Source: Actinomycetes bacterium (GTDB lineage Bacteria; Actinomycetota; Thermoleophilia; Gaiellales; F1-60-MAGs149). Taken from it: DNA of 53,837 bases. Positions 27,039 to 34,472 of the stretch are shown one piece after another; the stretch's first letter is position 1, and every line of letters starts with the position of its first letter. The translations under genes were made by a program, and so were the position numbers. The notes beneath the pieces were generated by a model, which was not told the origin of the DNA, made no database searches, and saw only the letters and a program-made list of their open reading frames with translations. The DNA is taken from contig JANYCN010000012.1 of the NCBI GenBank assembly GCA_025360225.1, forward strand, positions 1-53,837, written 5' to 3'.

Positions 27039-30000
27039 CTACCAGGCGATGGCGGCGGACGCGACGCCGTCCACCGTCGCCCATACCGCGTGACCTGCGT
27101 AGCCGTAGACACATACGTTTGTCGCCGTTGACGCCGTGGTGTAGGTGTAGAACGACGGCGCATTGTCGGCATTACAGACTACCGTGTGGTTGCCGCCACT
27201 GAAGCCCGAGAAGCTAACAGTAATGTAGGCGCACGCGCTCGAGGTACAGGCACCGGCGATCGTGTGCGCCGGCCCGTGGGCGACGCTCACGACCCGTGGA
27301 GGTGGTGGCGTCGCAACCGACCAACTCGCGGAGTCCGTGGCCGAACCTCCGGCGTTCCGCGCCCAGACCTGGAAGGTATAGTTGCCCGGCCCGATGCCGT
27401 AACTTGCTGGCGACCCGCACGCGCCCGGCGTCGACCCGTTAAGACTACACGTCACTGTCACGCCAACACCGCTGACGCTGAACGGGATCGACACGGTGTA
27501 CCCGTTCGATGTGACATTCCCCGGGCGACCGGTGATGACCACCGTCGGCGCTGGCGGAATGACCGTCCACGTGGCGGCGTCGGTCGGCGAGGTACCGCCC
27601 TTGTTCGTGACAGTGATGGTGAAGGTGTGCGACGCGTAGGAGAGTCCCGTTAGCGTGACCGAGGTGCCGGCGCACGCCGTCGGAGCACCGTCGATCCTGC
27701 ACGTCGTCGAATCCACGACACCGCTCGTCGTCCAAGCTAGCGTCATCGACGTCGCCGCGGTGTTCCCGCTCGGACGTGTCGTGAGGGTCACGGTGGGCGC
27801 CGGTGGGAACACCTCCCACGTGACCGCTCCGGGTGCGCTCGATCCGCCAGCGTTCGTGGCCACGACCGTCACGGTGTGCGAACCGACGGCGAGTCCTGCG
27901 TAGGCCTTCGGCGAGGTGCAGGTCGTCGGCGCACCGCCGTCAATCGCACACGAGGTAGAGTCGACGATTCCCGTCGTCGTCCACGTCACGTTCGCCGTCG
28001 TCGCCGTGCTGCTCGGCGGCGCCGCGACGGACACCGCCGGCCTTGGCACCGATATGGTCCACGTCGCGCTGTCCGTCCCATCAATTAGACCGGCGTTGTG
28101 CGCAGCGATGACGAACGTGTGCGCCCCAAGGGCTAGACCGCTGCGCGTGAACGGCATCGGACAACCCGGAACGTCGACCCCGTCGAACGTGCACGTCACC
28201 GAGTCAACGATGCCCGTCGTCTTCCACGTGAGGCTGACCGACTGCGAGCTACCGCTCGTCGGCTTCACGTCGATCTTCACCGTCGGCGGGGGGATCACGA
28301 TGGACCAGGTCGTCGTGTCCGTTCCATCAACGTCACCAGCATTGTGCGCAGCGATCGCGAACGTGTGCGGTCCGAGCGTAAGCCCGCTGCGCGTGAACGG
28401 CATCGGACAGCCAGGAAGGTCGACGCCGTCGAATGAACAGGTCACCGAGTCGACGATGCCCGTCGTCTTCCACGTCAACCGCACGGACTGCGACGGCCCG
28501 GTCTGCGGCTTCGTGTCGATCTTCACGGTCGGCGGTGGAATGATGATCGACCAGGTGGCCGTGTCCGTCCCCTTGACCGGACCGGCGTTGTGCGCCGAAA
28601 CGCCGAACGTGTGGCTGCCGACGGGGAGCTTGGTGCGCTTGAAGGGCATCGAACAGCCTGGGACGTCAACTCCGTCGAAGGTGCAGGTCACGGAGTCAAC
28701 GACGCCGTTCGTCGCCCAGGTCAGGCTGACGTTCTGGCTCGGGCCATCCGCCGGCTTCTGGAGGATCGTCACCGTTGGCGGTGGCGGGAACACGAGCCAC
28801 GTGGAGAGGTCGTAGGCTGTCCCACCGCTCGCCCGCAACTCAACCCTGAAGCTATGGGGGCCAAGGTCTAGAGCAGGCGTCGTGTACGGGCTGGCGCAGG
28901 TCGGGAGCACCTTCCTGTCGAGGAGGCATACCAGGCGCCCGCCGGCCGGACCGGCCTTCCACGTGAAAGTCACGGACGTCGCGGTGCTGTCGCGTGGCTT
29001 CGGGTCAATGTGGACGTACGGCCGCACTCCAACGAGCGGAACGTTGGCTGGATCGTAGATGAAGCTGGTGGAGGAACCGAGGTACTCGATGTGGGCGGTG
29101 TACTGGGCGAAGTCCGTCGTGTGCCCGAACACCTGGCCCGCCACGAGCGAGCCGTGGTTCATCTCTCGCACCCACACCGACTTGCTATCACGAAGCTTTG
29201 TGACAACGCCGGAGATCCCGACGCCGCCGCCAGCGCCAACGAACACCGCGCCGAGGGCCGGAACCGATCCGACCACGAGACCACCGCTCGTCGCCTCGCT
29301 GATCCACGTGGCCGGCGACCCCGTCACGGCGGAACCCAACCACGGTGCTGCGCGCCACGTCCCCCACGTGTTCGAGCCGACGGGGAACCTGTTCGGGTCA
29401 CCTGCCGCCGGCGGGCCGGCTGCCTCGGAGAACATGGGCTTGACGAGGCGCCCGCGGTCGACCGCCACCGTTCCTGACACGACCTGGGGATCCCGCCCGG
29501 TCGCCGGACCATCGAAGATCTCCGTGAACATCAGGTCCTGCCACTGCTCCCGCTTCCCGTAGCAGTGGGCCGACAGCTTGAACGGTGCTGACGGCGAGTT
29601 TCGCGTCTGCACCCACGACCAGGTGACACCGCCGTTCCCGGCAACCACGTCAGGCAGCCGAAGCTTCGCAACGGTCAGGGTGCAGCGCGCACCTGCCGCG
29701 GCGGTCACGGGCACGAAGATTCGGACGGCGTTCCCAACCGCCACGGTCTCAGGGTGCACACCCGCTAGCCACGTGCGCGTCGCCCAGTTCCGTGGTGCGA
29801 GCCTCGCCGGCGCCGGAGCGACCGTCGACCATGTCGCGACCTTGAAGCTCGAGCCTGCCGGGCCGGTCACGGTGACCTTGAGCTGATGCGGCCCAGCGCC
29901 AAGTCCCGCGAACGTCTGCGGGGAGAGGCACGGGAGGGCTTCGCTCTCGCTGTCGAGCAGGCACGTCGTCGAGTCGATCAGACCGCTCGTCGTCCACGCG

Positions 30001-30473
30001 ACGCTGGTGTCCGGCGTCGTCGTTGGCTGCCCGACGAACGTCACCTGCGGCTTCAGCGCGTCAGCCCCGTTCAGAACCAGCAACCTCGCTGAGGCGGTGA
30101 GCTTTGCGCGCCCGCACTGCCGGACGGCGACGACCGACGCGTTCCGATCGTCCGAGGGAAGGAGCCTGGCGTGCACGGCTGCGTGTGGCATCTTCGACGA
30201 CAGCGAGAAGGCCCCCGACCGCGCGACACGGCGCTTCCCCAGCGTCACCGGCGAGCCGATAGGGCCGGCCAGCGTCACGACGACCTGCGACGAGCACCCC
30301 TTCCGATCGAAGTGCGAGCCGGAAACGGCCAGGGTCGTCCCAGGCAGCAGGATCGCGCGCGACACGACCAGCGTTGGTCGAGCGACGGCGGCGAGGACGG
30401 ACGGCGCGAATCCACCCATCAGCGCAGCCATCGCACACCCGAAAACACCGATCCAGCCAGCCCGTCGTCGCAT
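27039..30473 (-). CDS. Secreted Ig-repeat protein with degenerate CHAP domain
   Basis: About 1144 residues with a signal peptide (about 1-30). A first beta domain and one Ig-like unit are followed by a CHAP-like amidase fold (about 355-450). Its Cys position reads FPVGSNTW (Asn368) and its His position reads GISGVV (Ile420), while the VREMNHG strand is kept, so it is probably inactive and may bind peptidoglycan. Seven Ig-like repeats of about 82 residues follow, most with a cysteine pair (for example CTFDGVDVPGC), then a cysteine-bearing C-terminal domain. ATG 30473 has AAGGGTGAT upstream. Likely a surface scaffold or adhesin heading the leftward operon that ends with the WXG effector and EspG-like protein. 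Confidence 0.85.
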   Translation of the reverse strand: MRRRAGWIGVFGCAMAALMGGFAPSVLAAVARPTLVVSRAILLPGTTLAVSGSHFDRKGCSSQVVVTLAGPIGSPVTLGKRRVARSGAFSLSSKMPHAAVHARLLPSDDRNASVVAVRQCGRAKLTASARLLVLNGADALKPQVTFVGQPTTTPDTSVAWTTSGLIDSTTCLLDSESEALPCLSPQTFAGLGAGPHQLKVTVTGPAGSSFKVATWSTVAPAPARLAPRNWATRTWLAGVHPETVAVGNAVRIFVPVTAAAGARCTLTVAKLRLPDVVAGNGGVTWSWVQTRNSPSAPFKLSAHCYGKREQWQDLMFTEIFDGPATGRDPQVVSGTVAVDRGRLVKPMFSEAAGPPAAGDPNRFPVGSNTWGTWRAAPWLGSAVTGSPATWISEATSGGLVVGSVPALGAVFVGAGGGVGISGVVTKLRDSKSVWVREMNHGSLVAGQVFGHTTDFAQYTAHIEYLGSSTSFIYDPANVPLVGVRPYVHIDPKPRDSTATSVTFTWKAGPAGGRLVCLLDRKVLPTCASPYTTPALDLGPHSFRVELRASGGTAYDLSTWLVFPPPPTVTILQKPADGPSQNVSLTWATNGVVDSVTCTFDGVDVPGCSMPFKRTKLPVGSHTFGVSAHNAGPVKGTDTATWSIIIPPPTVKIDTKPQTGPSQSVRLTWKTTGIVDSVTCSFDGVDLPGCPMPFTRSGLTLGPHTFAIAAHNAGDVDGTDTTTWSIVIPPPTVKIDVKPTSGSSQSVSLTWKTTGIVDSVTCTFDGVDVPGCPMPFTRSGLALGAHTFVIAAHNAGLIDGTDSATWTISVPRPAVSVAAPPSSTATTANVTWTTTGIVDSTSCAIDGGAPTTCTSPKAYAGLAVGSHTVTVVATNAGGSSAPGAVTWEVFPPAPTVTLTTRPSGNTAATSMTLAWTTSGVVDSTTCRIDGAPTACAGTSVTLTGLSYASHTFTITVTNKGGTSPTDAATWTVIPPAPTVVITGRPGNVTSNGYTVSIPFSVSGVGVTVTCSLNGSTPGACGSPASYGIGPGNYTFQVWARNAGGSATDSASWSVATPPPPRVVSVAHGPAHTIAGACTSSACAYITVSFSGFSGGNHTVVCNADNAPSFYTYTTASTATNVCVYGYAGHAVWATVDGVASAAIAW
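28047..28784 (-). repeat. Three tandem 246-bp Ig-module repeats
   Basis: Three consecutive 82-codon units inside the Ig-repeat gene are much more alike than the neighbouring units, also at DNA level (for example gctgcgcgtgaacggcatcg recurs 246 bp apart, at about 28140 and 28386). This points to recent unit duplication and possible length variation between strains. Confidence 0.8.
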
Positions 30474-30504
30474 TACCATCACCCTTCGATAGGTCTACGC
30501 TGTG

Positions 30505-30534
30505 ATCGTATGACGCTTGCTCGCCGCAGCGCAA
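30505..30534 (-). promoter_or_regulatory. Promoter of the Ig/kinase/cutinase/WXG operon
   Basis: Minus-strand TTGCGC (30529-30534), 18-nt spacer and TACGAT (30505-30510). Both elements resemble the WXG100 promoter (TTGCGT, 18 nt, TATCAT), but no GGGGA-N4-TCCCC dyad precedes it. A leader of about 25 nt with AAGGG follows. Confidence 0.45.
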
Positions 30535-30628
30535 GGGACGTACATACCGCTTTGGCCGGTACTTTTAGCGCTTCCTTCCCACGCCGGAACCGGTCATCCA
30601 TCCCGTCCCCGCGGCTACCCTCCGCGCC

Positions 30629-31579
30629 ATGCTGAATGCGATCGAGGAGGCCGGGCGCCTCGTGTACCAGGCGATGCCGCCGTCGCCGCAGCGCTGCTGG
30701 CCGCTGTTGTCGGCGCGTACCGGCGCCGAGGTGTGGGTGAAGCACGAGAACCACAACCCCACCGGCGCGTTCAAGGTGCGCGGCGGCGTCGTTTTCGTCG
30801 ATCGGCTGCTTCGCGATCGACCGGACACGCCCGGGCTGATCAGCGCCACGCGCGGCAACCACGGGCAGTCGCTCGCGTTTGCGGGCACGCGGCGCGGGCT
30901 CGCCGTGACGATCTGCGTGCCCCACGGCAACAGCGCGGAGAAGAACGCCGCGATGCGTGCGCTCGGGGCACGGCTCGTCGAGCACGGCGCCGACTTCGAC
31001 GAGGCACGGGCCGAGGCGATGCGCCTCGCGGCCGAGGAGGGACTGGTCTTCGTCCCGTCCTTCGCGCCCGACCTCGTCGTCGGGGTCGCCACGTACGCGC
31101 TCGAGCTGTTCCGGGGCGCGCCTCGACTCGACGCTCTCTACGTGCCAATCGGCCTTGGCTCGTCGATCTGCGGCGCGATCATGGCACGCGACGCCCTCGG
31201 CCTGTCCACGGAGATCATCGGCGTGCAGAGCACCGAGGCGGACGCCTACGCGCGATCGTTCCTCACCGGTGAGCTCGTGACGACCGCGAGCGCGCACACC
31301 AAGGCGGACGGTGTCGCAACGCGCGTCCCCGACGCTGACGCGCTCGCGAACATCCGCACGGGGGTCGCACGCATCGTCACGGCCAGCGAGGAGGAGATCG
31401 CCGCTGCGATCCGCGCCTACTGGCAGGACACCCACAACCTCGCAGAGGGAGCCGGCGCGCTCCCGCTCGCGGCGTTGCTCCAGGAGCGGGATCGGATGGC
31501 GGGCCGCCGCGTGGGCCTCGTGCTGACAGGCGGCAACATCGACCTTGCGCTGTTCCACAGCTGGGTGCTCGGCCCGTAG
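30629..31579 (+). CDS. Threonine dehydratase-like PLP enzyme
   Basis: A 316-residue fold-type II PLP enzyme of the threonine/serine dehydratase family, which deaminates hydroxy-amino acids to 2-oxo acids. PLP-binding Lys in NPTGAFKVRGG (about residue 50), substrate loop TRGNHGQS, and a glycine-rich phosphate-binding loop (PIGLGSSICGA). The C-terminal part (VGLVLTGGNID) is complete and there is no ACT regulatory domain, so it is the short catabolic or accessory type. AzlC/AzlD branched-chain amino acid exporter genes lie 26 bp downstream, fitting a role in threonine/isoleucine metabolism. Confidence 0.9.
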   Translation: MLNAIEEAGRLVYQAMPPSPQRCWPLLSARTGAEVWVKHENHNPTGAFKVRGGVVFVDRLLRDRPDTPGLISATRGNHGQSLAFAGTRRGLAVTICVPHGNSAEKNAAMRALGARLVEHGADFDEARAEAMRLAAEEGLVFVPSFAPDLVVGVATYALELFRGAPRLDALYVPIGLGSSICGAIMARDALGLSTEIIGVQSTEADAYARSFLTGELVTTASAHTKADGVATRVPDADALANIRTGVARIVTASEEEIAAAIRAYWQDTHNLAEGAGALPLAALLQERDRMAGRRVGLVLTGGNIDLALFHSWVLGP

Positions 31580-31605
31580 GTTCGATCAGCCGTATCGTTC
31601 TCGTC

Positions 31606-32268
31606 GTGGAGCGACGGATCGTGACGCGGGCAACCAGCATCGGGGTCGGCGTGGGCGTGTACGGGATCTCCTTCGGCGTGCTCGCGGTCGCCGCCGGACT
31701 CAGCGCAGCCCAGGCCTGCGCGATGTCCGCACTGATGTTCACCGGCGCCTCGCAGTTCGCCTTCGTCGGCGTGATCGCCGCCGGTGGCGGCGTCGGCGCC
31801 GCCTTCACGCCGGCGGTGATGCTCGCTCTGCGCAACGGGGCGTACGCGCTTTCCCTGAACTCGATCCTCCCCCGGCGGCTGCACCGACGTGCCGTCGCGG
31901 CGCAGTTCGTGATCGACGAGACGACCGCGATGGCACGCGCCGAGGATGACCCGGCACTGGCACGCTCGGCCTTCCTCGCCACCGCAATCAGCGTCTGGGT
32001 CTTCTGGACGTCGGGCACCCTGCTCGGCGCTCTCGTGGGCCACGGGATCGGCGACCCGCGCTCCCTCGGGCTCGACGCGATGTTCCCGGCAGCGTTCCTC
32101 GCGCTCCTCGCGCCACAGCTTCGTCGCCCCGGTGCGCCGGTCGGCGCCATCGTCGGGGGGGTCGCCGCGGTGGTCCTCGTGCCGTTCATCCCGACAGGCC
32201 TGCCGATCATCGCCTCGATCGTCGGCGTGATTCCCGCCGTCGTCGCCGCCCGGAAGGTCACCGCGTGA
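31606..32268 (+). CDS. azlC: AzlC-family branched-chain amino acid exporter, large subunit
   Basis: A 220-residue integral membrane protein with about five to six hydrophobic helices and the AzlC signature FTGASQFAFVG. With AzlD it forms a secondary exporter for branched-chain amino acids and analogues. GTG 31606 has no ribosome site. A TATCGT hexamer 7 nt upstream suggests a leaderless message. The stop overlaps the azlD start by 4 nt. Confidence 0.93.
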   Translation: MERRIVTRATSIGVGVGVYGISFGVLAVAAGLSAAQACAMSALMFTGASQFAFVGVIAAGGGVGAAFTPAVMLALRNGAYALSLNSILPRRLHRRAVAAQFVIDETTAMARAEDDPALARSAFLATAISVWVFWTSGTLLGALVGHGIGDPRSLGLDAMFPAAFLALLAPQLRRPGAPVGAIVGGVAAVVLVPFIPTGLPIIASIVGVIPAVVAARKVTA

Positions 32269-32567
32269 GCTGGACATCCCTGCTCGCGCTATGCGCCGTC
32301 TCCTACGCCCTCAAGGCCGTCGGACCACTGCTCGCCGGTGGACGCGAGATCCGCGGCCACGCCCGTGCGGCGCTCGACCTGGTCGCCGTTCCACTGCTTG
32401 CCGCGCTGATCCTGGTGCAGTCGCTTAGCAGCGGCCAGCACCTCGCCGCCGACGCCCGCATCCCCGCCCTCGGGGTCGCGGCGATCCTCGTCTGGCGCCG
32501 CGCGCCGTTTCTCGTCGTCGTGCTCGCCGCAGCAGCGACCGCGGCCGCCCTGCGCGCCCTCGGCTGA
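32265..32567 (+). CDS. azlD: AzlD-family exporter, small subunit
   Basis: A 100-residue hydrophobic protein with three to four membrane helices, normal AzlD length. It opens SWTSLLALCAVSYALKAVGP. Start overlaps the azlC stop, so the two are co-translated and act as a pair in the cytoplasmic membrane. Confidence 0.92.
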   Translation: MSWTSLLALCAVSYALKAVGPLLAGGREIRGHARAALDLVAVPLLAALILVQSLSSGQHLAADARIPALGVAAILVWRRAPFLVVVLAAAATAAALRALG

Positions 32568-32588
32568 CACGCCATAGCGTCCGCCGCA

Positions 32589-32627
32589 ATCATATGTTCG
32601 CGTTATGTTTTCCATAAGCCATATGAT
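32589..32627. promoter_or_regulatory. AT-rich dyads upstream of the OsmC relic
   Basis: Outer arms ATCATATG (32589-32596) and CATATGAT (32620-32627) flank an inner dyad TTATG-TTTTC-CATAA (32603-32617). TATGAT at 32622-32627 could be a -10 box. The AT content contrasts sharply with the flanks. It looks like a repressor site over a promoter, perhaps redox-linked given the OsmC relic, but no regulator is identified. Confidence 0.5.
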
Positions 32628-32657
32628 AGGGTTCGCCCTCCAGCCGAGGAGACTCCG

Positions 32658-33237
32658 ATGGCCGAGCACGCGCACCTGAACGACCTTGACCTCGCACCTG
32701 TCGGCGCGCTCGTCGGCGCGATCCAGGCCGACCCGACGAAGGCGCACACGACGTGGCACGCCAACGTGCGCTGGGAGGGCGGCTTCCGTTCGACCGCTGC
32801 GGTGCGCGACTTCTCGCCACTCGTGGCCGATGTGCCGGGCGGCCTCGGCGGCACGAACCAGGCGCCGGAACCCGTCGAGCAGGTTGCGGCAGCGCCCGGC
32901 GACTGCCTCGCTGTCGGGTACGTCGCCGCACCCGTCCCCATCGATCCCCATCGTCGCCCTCGCCTCGCGTCAGCGTTGCGACGATCGCTGGAATCCGCCC
33001 TGCCGAGGTGGGGCCAGTGCAGGTTGTCGTTGCCACCTGCACCCGTTCCTCTGCATCGCGCCCGGCCACGCCGGGTTCTCGCGCCTCGACGTGACCGTCG
33101 CGATCGACGCCGACAGCGACGAGGCGGCGCTGCAGGCGATCCACGAGCAGGTCGTCGCGACCTCGCCGGTCGGCAACACCCTTGCGAGCCCCGTGATCGT
33201 CGACGTTCGGCTCGCAACGACCGCCACCGCCGCGTAG
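32658..33237 (+). pseudogene. Frameshifted OsmC-family peroxidase-like gene
   Basis: The first part (from ATG 32658) reads as an OsmC-like protein up to about 32930: NVRWEGGFRSTAAVRDFSP, LGGTNQAPEPVEQ, then GDCLAVGY with one peroxidatic-type Cys. After that the frame loses similarity, while the +1 frame regains it from about 33035 (LHPFLCIAPGHAGFSRLDVTV through PVIVDVRLA) to the stop at 33237. The stretch between (about 32930-33035) fits poorly in any single frame. The original product would be a thiol peroxidase-like protein of about 190 residues. Either the gene is decayed or the assembly carries one or more indels here. Confidence 0.75.
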
Positions 33238-33286
33238 CGGCAAAGGTTCTCCGGCGATCTCGAGTCGTCCGGAGTGGAGGGGCGTC

Positions 33287-33329
33287 GCGATCGCCGTTGT
33301 GCTTGGTGGGCAAGCGCAACGGCGGTCGC
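33287..33329. terminator. Long hairpin between convergent genes
   Basis: Arms of 18 nt (33287-33304 and 33312-33329) pair fully if two G-U pairs are allowed, with a 7-nt loop. It lies between the end of the OsmC relic and the end of the pyrophosphatase gene and could stop transcription from both sides. No T-tract follows. Confidence 0.6.
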
Positions 33330-33348
33330 GGCACCCGAGATCAGTCGG

Positions 33349-33855
33349 TCAGCTCTGCTTGGCGAGCCACGCGTCACGACCGGCCTGGTAGATCGCCATC
33401 GCGGCCGCCGGGCCCTCCCAGCCGCCGACGTGGACGTGCTTGCCCTTCTCGAGGTCCTTGTAGACCTCAAAGAAGTGCGCGATCTCCGCGAGCAGCTCGT
33501 TGCGCACCTCGTCGTAGCTGGAGATGCGCGACCAGGTCGGATCGTTGTGCGGCACGCACAGCACCTTCGCGTCATCACCCGCCTCGTCGCTCATGTGCAG
33601 CACCCCGACGGGGTCGCACGGCACGAGGCAGCCCGGGAAGGTCGGAGCCTGGACGAGGATCAGCGCGTCAACCGGGTCGCCGTCGAGGCCGAGCGTGTCG
33701 AGCAGGAACCCGTAGTCGCACGGGTACACGACGCTCGAGTACAGCGATCGATCAAGCACGACGCGCCCGAAACGCTCGTCGTACTCGTACTTGTTGCGGC
33801 TCCCCTTCGGGATCTCCACGAAGGCGACCGGCTGGTCGACGGGGGTTCGATGCAT
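33349..33855 (-). CDS. ppa: Inorganic pyrophosphatase (family I)
   Basis: A 168-residue soluble enzyme that hydrolyses pyrophosphate to two phosphates and pulls biosynthetic reactions forward. Family I motifs are complete: EIPKGSRNKYEYD, DYGFLLDTLGLDGDPVDALIL (metal-binding DGDPVD) and the C-terminal HFFEVYKDLEKGK. Start ATG 33855 lies only 4 nt from the 3' end of tRNA-Val on the same strand, with no free room for a ribosome site. Cleavage of the tRNA would leave an almost leaderless mRNA. Confidence 0.97.
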   Translation of the reverse strand: MHRTPVDQPVAFVEIPKGSRNKYEYDERFGRVVLDRSLYSSVVYPCDYGFLLDTLGLDGDPVDALILVQAPTFPGCLVPCDPVGVLHMSDEAGDDAKVLCVPHNDPTWSRISSYDEVRNELLAEIAHFFEVYKDLEKGKHVHVGGWEGPAAAMAIYQAGRDAWLAKQS

Positions 33856-33859
33856 GCGA

Positions 33860-33931
33860 TGCGCGTACCTGGATTTGAACCAGGGACCACCCGCGTGTGA
33901 AGCGGGTGCTCTACCACTGAGCTATACGCGC
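33860..33931 (-). tRNA. tRNA-Val (CAC)
   Basis: A 72-nt cloverleaf on the minus strand. Acceptor GCGCGTA pairs with TACGCGC. D-arm AGCTCAGTGGTAGAGC, anticodon arm CCCGC-TTCACAC-GCGGG (anticodon CAC, reads GTG valine codons), T-arm CCTGGTTCAAATCCAGG. The discriminator is A and no CCA is encoded. Confidence 0.96.
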
Positions 33932-33977
33932 CTGAGCACGGAAGGATACCGCGCCCGGCTGACCTGAGACGCCGACG

Positions 33978-34364
33978 TTACGCGGCAGGCTCAACCTCGG
34001 AGCGATGCCCTCTTGCGAAGCGAGCGCAGGCGAGCCAGGCGAGCAGGTAGAGCGGCAACGACTGCGCGAAGAGCAAGAAGACGCCCGCGAACAGGGCCGT
34101 GACGAGCAGCGGGGCAACACCGAGACGGATCCTCGCGCGCCACACGACGACGCGGCGGACGACCAGCGCGGTCGCGAGCCCGGCGAGAAGCGCGGCGCCG
34201 AGCGAGACGAGGAGGTCCTGGCTGCGGTGCGCCTTGTCCGTCGTGGGGTGCAGCAGGCCGAGGCCCGACGCGACGATGCCGAGCACGATCACGACGAGAA
34301 CGCCGAACACCACGGCCACGACCGCGGTCAGAACAGCTGTCGACCAGTCTGCGCGCTCGTCCAT
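33978..34364 (-). CDS. Small membrane protein of unknown function
   Basis: About 128 residues with four predicted membrane helices (about 11-33, 50-69, 80-100, 102-114) and an Arg-rich loop (VVRRVVVWRARIRLG). No family recognised. ATG 34364 begins 3 nt after the 3' end of tRNA-Ser, and the stop lies 46 nt before tRNA-Val, so it is probably cut out of a mixed tRNA/mRNA transcript. TTG 34367 is an alternative start. Confidence 0.7.
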   Translation of the reverse strand: MDERADWSTAVLTAVVAVVFGVLVVIVLGIVASGLGLLHPTTDKAHRSQDLLVSLGAALLAGLATALVVRRVVVWRARIRLGVAPLLVTALFAGVFLLFAQSLPLYLLAWLACARFARGHRSEVEPAA

Positions 34365-34367
34365 CAA

Positions 34368-34458
34368 CGGAGTAGGAGGGATTCGAACCCTCGAGACAGG
34401 CTCACACCCGCCTACGCGATTTCCAATCGCGCTCCTTCGACCACTCGGACACCACTCC
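34368..34458 (-). tRNA. tRNA-Ser (GGA)
   Basis: A 91-nt class II tRNA with long variable arm on the minus strand. Acceptor GGAGTGG pairs with CTACTCC (one G-U). Anticodon arm GCGATTGGAAATCGC gives anticodon GGA (UCC/UCU serine). Variable arm GGCGGGTGTGAGCC, T-arm GAGGGTTCGAATCCCTC, discriminator G, no encoded CCA. It starts 14 nt after the sdhE-like stop. Confidence 0.95.
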
Positions 34459-34472
34459 CCGTTAGGAGAAGT

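Noticed and set aside
27014-27172. 53-codon N-terminal extension of the second kinase
   Set aside because: It overlaps the 3' end of the upstream Ig-repeat gene and is a basic low-complexity stretch. The kinase domain starts naturally after ATG 27013.
28047-28784. CRISPR-like array
   Set aside because: The repeats are 246-bp coding units in frame, not short repeats with unique spacers.
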